A DNA stretch of 7,426 bases from Burkholderiales bacterium (lineage in GTDB: Bacteria; Pseudomonadota; Gammaproteobacteria; Burkholderiales; Burkholderiaceae_C), in the NCBI GenBank assembly GCA_025354615.1, contig JANXMO010000612.1, positions 1 to 7,426 of the forward strand, written 5' to 3'. Position 1 is the stretch's first letter. Every line of letters begins with the position of its first letter. Positions 1 through 7,426 of the stretch are shown piece by piece. The translations under genes were made by a program, and so were the position numbers. Under the pieces are notes generated by a model that was not told the DNA's origin, ran no database searches, and saw nothing but the letters and a program-made list of their open reading frames with translations.

Positions 1-2
1 CC

Positions 3-692
3 CATGGCCTGCTCGATGGCGTGACCGGCACCCGTGCGCGCGGCGACCGTGAGCCCGAGCGGCTGGTGCAGCAGGTGCACCCGGAAACCATCCGCGTGCT
101 GACGGCGCGCGAGCTGGCCGTGGCGGCGGCCGCAGCGGCCGCCTCTGCCGCCGCAGCGCAAGTGGCTGCCGCATCGGCCGCGGCGGCGGCGTCTTTACCG
201 GCCAGCGGTGCCGCCGCGGCTGCCAACGGGGTGCTTGCCTGCCTGGAGGCGGGTCCGTTCAATCCAGCCGAAGCCGCCACCGTGCAAGCACTGCTGAAAA
301 GCGTGTTGCCTGCCGGCCGCTGGGTCGACATCAAAACGCCGGGTGGTGCCTGGTTGGTGGCGATGGGCCCCTACCCGAACCGCGAAGCGCAGTTGAAAAA
401 AGAACGTGAGCTGCGCTACATCAACGTTGGTTTTTTTGAAATGTTCCACCCTGCTTTGGGCGTGGGGCCAGGGTTGTCGCTCGGCCGCTATGAAACCCGC
501 GAAGCCGCCGCCGCCGCGCTGGCGCAGCTCACCCACCGCGGCATCCGCACCGCCCGCGTGGTGGAAACCACCCCGTTGCCTGCCACCCACGTGCTGCGGG
601 TCGACCGGGCTGATACGGCGACCGTGCGCTTGTTGCAAGGGCTGAATGCGCCGGTCATGGGACGGGGGTTTGCGGGTTGCCGTCGAGGCTGA
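3..692 (+). CDS. SPOR-domain protein, 5'-truncated by the window edge
   Basis: SPOR domains bind denuded septal peptidoglycan, so this is probably a cell-envelope or division-associated protein; its exact role is unknown. The reading frame is open to the left edge (first full codon at 3, reading HGLLDGV), so the GTG at 21 is unlikely to be the true start. Relatives I recall begin with a short N-terminal membrane helix, which would lie just outside the window. Counting from the GTG codon, residues 1-30 form a charged linker, about 33-70 is an extremely Ala-rich low-complexity stretch, and about 72-182 is the SPOR-like region. That region has two similar halves, each with an aromatic strand (CLEAGPF and LSLGRYETREAA) followed by an Ala/Leu helix and a basic or valine-rich strand. 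The protein ends in GRGFAGCRRG at a TGA. It is convergent with the gene at 751-2079. The SPOR call is fairly firm and the function is inferred. Confidence 0.75.
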   Translation, partial: HGLLDGVTGTRARGDREPERLVQQVHPETIRVLTARELAVAAAAAAASAAAAQVAAASAAAAASLPASGAAAAANGVLACLEAGPFNPAEAATVQALLKSVLPAGRWVDIKTPGGAWLVAMGPYPNREAQLKKERELRYINVGFFEMFHPALGVGPGLSLGRYETREAAAAALAQLTHRGIRTARVVETTPLPATHVLRVDRADTATVRLLQGLNAPVMGRGFAGCRRG

Positions 693-700
693 GCACGAGG

Positions 701-764
701 CAAGTGCCCGGTCGCCGTGCACCGTGATTCGGCACTTCGGCGCCCCACTTTCAGGCGCCTGAAG
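701..764. terminator. Inverted repeats between convergent genes, possible bidirectional terminator
   Basis: Two overlapping hairpins can be drawn. The first pairs 702-712 with 721-724 and 731-737 (AAGTGCC with GGCACTT, plus CGGT with ACCG and a 6-nt bulge). The second pairs CTTCGGCGCC (735-744) with GGCGCC (754-759) and GAAG (761-764), with one bulged T. They share 735-737, so they cannot both form. Neither is followed by a T run on either strand, so a canonical intrinsic terminator is not shown. The position between two convergent genes is the main reason to suspect a termination role. The second hairpin spans the stop codon of the - strand gene. Confidence 0.3.
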
Positions 765-2079
765 ACGAGGCAGCACCTGCTGACGATTTGGAAAGGCTCA
801 TCGGCTCGCCGGCAGCCAGGGCTCGTTCGATTTCCTGCAGCCGGAAGCCGTCGATGGACGCGCTGAATTCCACCGTTTCTTTTTTGGAGTCGCCTGGAAA
901 CTTCAACCGCTGCACGCGAAACGCCTGGTTGCGTTGGCTGAGGGTTTCCACTTGAGCGTGCTGCAGGCTGTTGACCCGCCCTGCCATGCGGCCACCGGGC
1001 TGCTGGACCAGCTGCTCGGCTTGCGTCAAGGAGGCACCGTGCTTGTAGAAGTCGGCGGGTAGAACATCGCTTCCAAACGCGGCGTGGATGTTTGAAATTC
1101 TCGTCAAATGGCCGGCTACCGACTCCACCAACCCAACCGTCGTCTTGGCCCTTGCCGCTGCGGCTTGCGCTGGCCCTACCGGACTGATCCCACGGCGCAG
1201 GTGATCGTGAAATTCATTGAATTGCGGCGCGTTCTTGTGCGCCTTGATCGCATGATGCAGCGCATACATGACGCAGTCGACGTCCGATTTTTGCGCTGCC
1301 GTTTCGATGAGGGCCACTTGTGATAGCGGAATGCCAGCCGCCTGCAGTTGTTCAAGCGTCAAGGCGTGGCCCCTGAATTGCGCAAAGGTTTCGTCTGCGA
1401 TGTAGGCCGGCTCAATGATCACCACCGTGGACAGTTGGCCGGGGTGCCGGCGGACGTCAGCCATCAGGTGGTGCCGCGCTGCTTGGCGGTTGCTTAAAAG
1501 CGTTTGCGGAAAGATGGCTCGAAACGAGGCCGGGCCTTCGTTGCTGAGCGCCTCAATGAACTCACGCTCATGGCTGAAGTGCTGAAGGTGCAGGCCGGGA
1601 TTGCGTTGGTTCTCCACGGCCGCCAACGCACCCAGATGGGCCACGTCCAGCTTATCGAAACTCACATTCGCATCTGATTTGCCACGTGCTTTGTTGATGG
1701 CGGCTTCGCCATAGGATTTCAACGGGCCGCTGGCCGTGCGAAGGCGCTGCGCCAGCGCGTCGACCTTTTCACGCAGCCGCGGTGGGTCATTTGCCTCAAG
1801 CGCATTTTTGAATTTGAACGGCAGCCAATCTTTGAGCCGGTTTGCCGAGCCGATTTTGTCGACCGGCCGGCCCGGCCGGTGCCCGACCCACTGATGACGC
1901 CCTGACGGCACCGCGGCCGCCGTGCGCGGCCGGGGCGCGAGGGGCGTTTCATTGGCGGCTGCTGTGGCAGCGGAGGCTGCTGTGGCAGCGGAGGCTGCCG
2001 TGGCGGCTGGCGCGTTTTCACCTGGCGAGCGGGGCCGCACTACGGCAGGAGCAGGTCCTGGCAGGCCGCGGGACGTCAT
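751..2079 (-). CDS. YopJ/AvrRxv/HopZ-family type III effector, predicted acetyltransferase (C55 fold)
   Basis: Members of this family are injected into eukaryotic cells by type III secretion. They acetylate Ser, Thr or Lys residues of host defence proteins using acetyl-CoA, with host inositol hexakisphosphate as activator. The 442-residue protein shows the family pattern in order: a His pair at 203-204 followed by Asp208 (HHLMADVRR); Glu223 in VVIIEPA; Cys269 in QKSDVDCVMYAL; and LPADFYKH at 341-347, where Lys346 aligns with the conserved autoacetylated lysine. His204 to Glu223 is 19 residues, the same as H109 to E128 in YopJ; which His of the pair is catalytic is ambiguous. Residues 1 to about 60 are Pro/Ala/Ser/Arg-rich, as expected for a secretion signal; there is no Gly2 for myristoylation. 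An ATG at 2244 extends the frame by 55 residues, but the ATG at 2079 has an ideal Shine-Dalgarno. GC looks lower than in tkt. No chaperone gene is adjacent. The family call is by pattern recognition only; the host target is unknown. Confidence 0.87.
   Translation of the reverse strand: MTSRGLPGPAPAVVRPRSPGENAPAATAASAATAASAATAAANETPLAPRPRTAAAVPSGRHQWVGHRPGRPVDKIGSANRLKDWLPFKFKNALEANDPPRLREKVDALAQRLRTASGPLKSYGEAAINKARGKSDANVSFDKLDVAHLGALAAVENQRNPGLHLQHFSHEREFIEALSNEGPASFRAIFPQTLLSNRQAARHHLMADVRRHPGQLSTVVIIEPAYIADETFAQFRGHALTLEQLQAAGIPLSQVALIETAAQKSDVDCVMYALHHAIKAHKNAPQFNEFHDHLRRGISPVGPAQAAAARAKTTVGLVESVAGHLTRISNIHAAFGSDVLPADFYKHGASLTQAEQLVQQPGGRMAGRVNSLQHAQVETLSQRNQAFRVQRLKFPGDSKKETVEFSASIDGFRLQEIERALAAGEPMSLSKSSAGAASSSGA
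1958..2011 (-). repeat. 18-bp tandem repeat in the effector N-terminus (two exact copies plus one degenerate)
   Basis: The 18-base unit GCTGCTGTGGCAGCGGAG (+ strand) occurs exactly at 1958-1975 and 1976-1993. A diverged third copy at 1994-2011 matches 13 of 18 bases. In the protein it encodes a repeated Ala/Ser/Thr hexapeptide (ATAASA twice, then ATAAAN) at roughly residues 25-42. Because the unit is a multiple of three, copy-number change would alter linker length without shifting the frame. Confidence 0.85.
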
Positions 2080-2086
2080 GACGCGG

Positions 2087-2093
2087 CCTCCTT
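2087..2093 (-). promoter_or_regulatory. Shine-Dalgarno that sets the effector start
   Basis: On the - strand this reads AAGGAGG, a near-perfect anti-16S match, seven bases before the ATG at 2079. It decides the start against the in-frame ATG at 2244, where GAGG directly abuts the ATG and the extra residues look non-native (many Cys, Trp and Arg). Confidence 0.85.
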
Positions 2094-2279
2094 GAACCCG
2101 CAAGGGTGACGGGCCGCCGCAAGATGGCACCCAACAGTCGCGTTGACCACGACAGCGCCACGCCCTTCGCCGGGTGACGAAAGCAAACCGAACGGGGATG
2201 GGCGGGCAGGGTGCATGGTCAAAGCAGCGGGTGGTTGCCGCCATCCTCGCGCAATGGCGCCAGGGGCACCTCCCACCAT

Positions 2280-2304
2280 GCGAAAAAACGTATGGGCAGG
2301 CGAC
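2280..2304 (-). promoter_or_regulatory. Imperfect PIP/hrpII-like box upstream of the effector gene
   Basis: On the - strand this reads GTCGC-N15-TTCGC, one base off the plant-inducible-promoter consensus TTCGC-N15-TTCGC used by HrpX/HrpB-type activators of type III effector genes. A GAGGAT hexamer begins 32 bases further on, near the expected place of the YANNNT -10 element but mismatched at its first base. The box lies about 200 bp from the ATG. The left half is also part of the terminator stem, so the match may be coincidental. A search of 2080-2373 by eye found no better CGAA-N16-CGAA arrangement. Confidence 0.25.
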
Positions 2305-2316
2305 GCCGTCGCCTGC
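2283..2316 (-). terminator. Intrinsic-terminator-like hairpin after the S8 protease gene
   Basis: GCAGGCGAC (2296-2304) and GTCGCCTGC (2308-2316) form a perfect 9-bp GC-rich stem around a 3-nt loop. Read on the - strand, the stem is followed after seven bases by six Ts (complement of 2283-2288). The spacer is longer than in textbook terminators, which lowers confidence. On the + strand the stem runs straight into TTCTTTCG, so it might work weakly in both directions. The position, 58 bp after the protease stop, fits termination of that transcript and suggests that the effector has its own promoter. Confidence 0.55.
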
Positions 2317-2373
2317 TTCTTTCGCCGTGTTTTCGTTCCCCGGCCGCCAGGCGTTCAGCTCACCTTGGTGAAC

Positions 2374-4407
2374 TCATTCCCCTGCTGTGGGTGGCTGCGT
2401 TTTGGGCAACTGCATTTGAGGGCGCAGCCGCGCCGCAGCCACCACTGCCAGCGCCAACAACACAAGCCACGGCAAGCCCAGCGCGCCACCGCCACCGCTG
2501 CTGTTACTGCTGCTGGCGGCGGCCGTGACGGTGACGGTCTGTGCCGTGCTGGCCGTGCCGCCGGCGCTGTCGGTCACGGTGACGGCCACGCGGAAGGCGC
2601 CCGCCGCGCTGGGCAGCAGGGTCACGGTGGGCATGGTTGCTGAGCTGCTGAACACAGAGACGATGCCGCCGCCGTCTGTCAGCTGCCACTGATAGCCGCT
2701 GATCGTGCGGCCGCCGGGCGGCAGGCTGGTGTCGGCGCTCAGCGTGAGCGGCTGGCCTGCCACCGCGGTGGTGGGCGACTGGACGATGCGGGCCAGGCCG
2801 ACGTTGGCCACTTTGCGCACGGCGGCACCTGCATCCAGCATGCCGGCGCCGCAGGTGCTGGTGGTGCAGTAGCACTCGAGTTTGCTGGTCGTGCTGCTGC
2901 CGGCTTGGCAGGCGTTGATAGCTGTGCCGTCGCCACCGCCGCTGGTTGGAAACGGCCGTGCCGTTGCCTGCAAAGCCTGCTTGACCTCGGCCGCTGTCAA
3001 CGCCGGCTGAGCCGACAGCATCAAGGCCACCGTGCCGCTGACCAATGGCGCCGAGAAGCTGGTGCCCAGTGACGCATTGAAGCTGTCGGTGTAGATGGAA
3101 CCGCCGGCCACGGGCGCCTGCGGGCCGGCATTGGAAGTGGTCAGAATGGGATACAGGCAGGCGTTCGTTCCACCGTTGACGCAGTTGCCCGCAGGGGCGC
3201 TCAAGGCGATTTCCGGCCCCAGGTCGGAGTAGCCGACCTTGGTGCCGACGTGCCGCAGGCCGGCGACGCCGATCACGCCGGCGCAGTTGGCTGGCAGGCT
3301 GACGGCATTGCCGTTGCCGTTGCCGGCAGAGGCCACCACCACGGCTCCGGCGGCCGTCACCGCGGCCACGGCATCCGGATAGGCCGACGCCAGGCAAGAA
3401 CCATCGCCGCCCAGGCTCATGTTGATGACGCGGGCCGGCGTCGGGTTGATCGGCACGCCGGGCACTGCCAAGCCAGCCGCCCAGCGCATACCGGCAATGA
3501 TGTCGGAGTCGCTGCCACCGCATTTGCCCAATACCCGCACCGGCATCACGCGCACATTGCCGCGGCCAATACCTGCCATGCCGATACCGTTGTTGGCGAC
3601 CGCGCCGATCAACCCCAGCGTTTCAGTCCCGTGCCAGGAGCTGTTGCCGACGTCACTTGCCGTGCAGCCATAGATGTTGCCGGGGTTGCTGACGTCGGCG
3701 GTCGTGAACCAGTCGCCGGGGTCAGACGCATCGGCATCGCGGCCGCCGCCGTCATTGGCGGTGAACGTGTCACTGATGAAGTCGTAACCGGGCAGCACGT
3801 GGCCGCCTTGCAGGTCGGGGTGCTCAAAACGCAGCCCGCTGTCGAGCACGGCAATCACGATGCTTGGGCTGCCGGCGGTGACGGCCCACGCGCCTTCGAT
3901 ATCGATCGCCGAGCGGGTGAGATTGTTGGGTGCGCGCAGGTACCACTGCCCGGCCGGCGGGCCACCGCTGGTGCCACCCAACGGCGGCCCGCTGGCATAC
4001 AGCGGATCGTTTGGCGCCACCATGGCACGGCGGCGGCCGTCGACCACGGCGTATTCGACGTCGGCGTCTTGCGCCAAGTGCTGCGCGAGTTGCTGCGATG
4101 TCAGGCCCTGCGCCGTCACCACCTGCGTGCGTTCGTCAAGGCCCAGCCCGGCTGCCAGCGCCAAGCCTGTGCGTGCGCCTAGAGCCGATGCACGCTGGCT
4201 GTGTACGGCTGCGGCCTGCGCCGCAGTGGGCTTGGCCACGCCAAAGGCCTGCTTGCGCAGCGTGGCCGCCTCACTCTTGAACTTGACGATCACGCGCGCG
4301 GTGGGCGTGCTGGCGGCGGCGGTAGCCGCATATGCCGCCGGGCTGTTCAGGCTCAACGGCGCGGCCAGCCCACACAGAACGGACAAGGTCAGCAGGAAAT
4401 GGCGCAT
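2374..4407 (-). CDS. Secreted subtilisin-family (S8) serine protease with PKD-like domain and C-terminal anchor
   Basis: A predicted exported endopeptidase of 677 residues. Counting from the ATG at 4407: a Sec signal peptide (MRHFLLTLSV..., likely cleaved after AYA at 25-27); an I9-like propeptide at about 37-128 (starting ARVIVKFKS), normally removed autocatalytically; the S8 domain at about 150-530; an Ig/PKD-like domain at about 540-628; and a Ser/Gly linker (SSSNSSGGGG), hydrophobic helix and basic tail at 632-677. The triad is intact: Asp189 (VLDSG), His259 (WHGTE) and Ser450 (GTSFSAP), with the oxyanion Asn363 (SAGNG). Ten cysteines in the mature region suggest disulfides and oxidative folding outside the cytoplasm. 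The Gly-rich/helix/basic end resembles GlyGly-CTERM rhombosortase substrates, though the tail after the helix is long. An in-frame TTG at 4425 is possible but less likely. It lies between gap and the effector gene. Substrate unknown; a role in nutrition or host interaction is inference. Confidence 0.92.
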   Translation of the reverse strand: MRHFLLTLSVLCGLAAPLSLNSPAAYAATAAASTPTARVIVKFKSEAATLRKQAFGVAKPTAAQAAAVHSQRASALGARTGLALAAGLGLDERTQVVTAQGLTSQQLAQHLAQDADVEYAVVDGRRRAMVAPNDPLYASGPPLGGTSGGPPAGQWYLRAPNNLTRSAIDIEGAWAVTAGSPSIVIAVLDSGLRFEHPDLQGGHVLPGYDFISDTFTANDGGGRDADASDPGDWFTTADVSNPGNIYGCTASDVGNSSWHGTETLGLIGAVANNGIGMAGIGRGNVRVMPVRVLGKCGGSDSDIIAGMRWAAGLAVPGVPINPTPARVINMSLGGDGSCLASAYPDAVAAVTAAGAVVVASAGNGNGNAVSLPANCAGVIGVAGLRHVGTKVGYSDLGPEIALSAPAGNCVNGGTNACLYPILTTSNAGPQAPVAGGSIYTDSFNASLGTSFSAPLVSGTVALMLSAQPALTAAEVKQALQATARPFPTSGGGDGTAINACQAGSSTTSKLECYCTTSTCGAGMLDAGAAVRKVANVGLARIVQSPTTAVAGQPLTLSADTSLPPGGRTISGYQWQLTDGGGIVSVFSSSATMPTVTLLPSAAGAFRVAVTVTDSAGGTASTAQTVTVTAAASSSNSSGGGGALGLPWLVLLALAVVAAARLRPQMQLPKTQPPTAGE

Positions 4408-4413
4408 TCGATG

Positions 4414-4417
4414 CTCC
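4414..4417 (-). promoter_or_regulatory. Shine-Dalgarno that sets the S8 protease start
   Basis: GGAG on the - strand lies six bases before the ATG at 4407. The upstream in-frame TTG at 4425 has only an AGGG one base away, too close to serve. Starting at 4407 also gives a cleaner signal peptide beginning MRHF. Confidence 0.65.
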
Positions 4418-4440
4418 GGGCGCAAGCCCTGGGTGGAAAA

Positions 4441-4493
4441 GGCCGGGCGATACCAAAGGCCGCCGCCCGTCCAAAAAAAGCCAGCGCCGTGGC
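4441..4493 (-). terminator. Terminator-like hairpins downstream of gap
   Basis: Read on the - strand after the gap stop, GCCA and TGGC (4490-4493 with 4480-4483) form a short 4-bp stem with a 6-nt loop, immediately followed by seven Ts (complement of 4473-4479). A second hairpin follows: CGGGCG (4464-4469 read on the - strand) with CGCCCG (4444-4449), a 14-nt loop, then GCC and four Ts. The first has a strong T tract but a weak stem; the second has a better stem and a shorter tract. Together they plausibly end the tkt-gap transcript and separate it from the protease gene. Confidence 0.45.
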
Positions 4494-4498
4494 CGAAC

Positions 4499-7426
<2,928 letters not shown>

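Larger units (their letters stand above)
2080..2373. other. Intergenic region between the S8 protease and the effector gene
   Basis: This 294-bp region follows the protease stop and precedes the effector ATG, both on the - strand. It holds a strong hairpin with a T6 tract (2283-2316), an imperfect PIP-like box overlapping it (2280-2304) and the Shine-Dalgarno of the effector (2087-2093). A near-palindrome, TCACCTTGGTGA, lies at 2360-2371 just after the protease stop. I see no credible additional gene or RNA. The effector promoter presumably lies here, but I find no clear sigma-70 -35/-10 pair. Confidence 0.6.

Noticed and set aside
21..692. GTG at 21 as the true start of the SPOR-domain gene
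   Set aside because: The frame is open upstream to the window edge with plausible family sequence (HGLLDG), and family members I recall have an N-terminal membrane helix that would lie off the window.
751..2244. Longer effector reading frame starting at the ATG at 2244 (497 residues)
   Set aside because: The ATG at 2079 has AAGGAGG seven bases upstream. The 55 extra residues are rich in Cys, Trp and Arg and look like translated non-coding sequence; the upstream ATG lacks a properly spaced ribosome-binding site.
2504..3523. Long open frame (339 codons) inside the S8 protease on the same strand
   Set aside because: Its product is a repetitive Arg/Gln/Gly/His-rich sequence typical of a frame-shifted shadow of a high-GC gene, and the protease frame here carries an intact catalytic triad.
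4360..4407. Lipoprotein signal in the S8 protease (LSVLC at residues 8-12)
   Set aside because: Leu precedes the Cys, where a lipobox needs Gly, Ala or Ser. The hydrophobic stretch continues past the Cys to an AYA signal-peptidase-I site.
2374..4425. S8 protease starting at TTG 4425
   Set aside because: A TTG start is rare, the only upstream purine run is one base away, and the ATG at 4407 has GGAG six bases upstream.

Overview
This is a GC-rich window whose core genes look betaproteobacterial, most likely Burkholderiales/Comamonadaceae (Acidovorax-like). The evidence is the tkt-gap gene order, the close fit of both proteins to Burkholderiales versions as I remember them, and an SPOR-domain protein of a type I associate with that order. 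I could not run a search, so genus-level placement is inference.

Layout, left to right. (1) The 3' part of an envelope-associated SPOR-domain gene runs on the + strand and ends at 692; its N-terminus lies outside the window. (2) Convergent to it, on the - strand, a 442-residue protein (751-2079) carries the His/Glu/Cys catalytic pattern of the YopJ/AvrRxv/HopZ family of type III secreted acetyltransferases. It is the most interesting gene here. (3) A 294-bp gap (2080-2373) holds a terminator-like hairpin and an imperfect plant-inducible-promoter (PIP) box overlapping it. (4) A secreted subtilisin-family (S8) serine protease (2374-4407, -) has a signal peptide, propeptide, intact catalytic triad, Ig/PKD-like domain and a Gly-rich C-terminal sorting-type tail. 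(5) A short spacer contains terminator-like hairpins. (6) gap (GAPDH, 4499-5500, -) follows, 32 bp downstream of (7) tkt (transketolase, 5533 to beyond the right edge, -).

tkt and gap form a housekeeping carbon-metabolism operon transcribed right to left. The protease and the YopJ-like gene lie downstream on the same strand but look like separate, accessory, outward-facing functions: one protein exported through Sec, the other predicted to enter a eukaryotic host cell by type III secretion. Three hand-counted 60-base lines in the effector gene gave about 55-63% GC, against about 68-73% in two lines of tkt. This hints at horizontal acquisition. A type III effector of this family implies that the bacterium associates with a plant or other eukaryote and carries a type III secretion system elsewhere; no secretion or chaperone gene is visible in the window.
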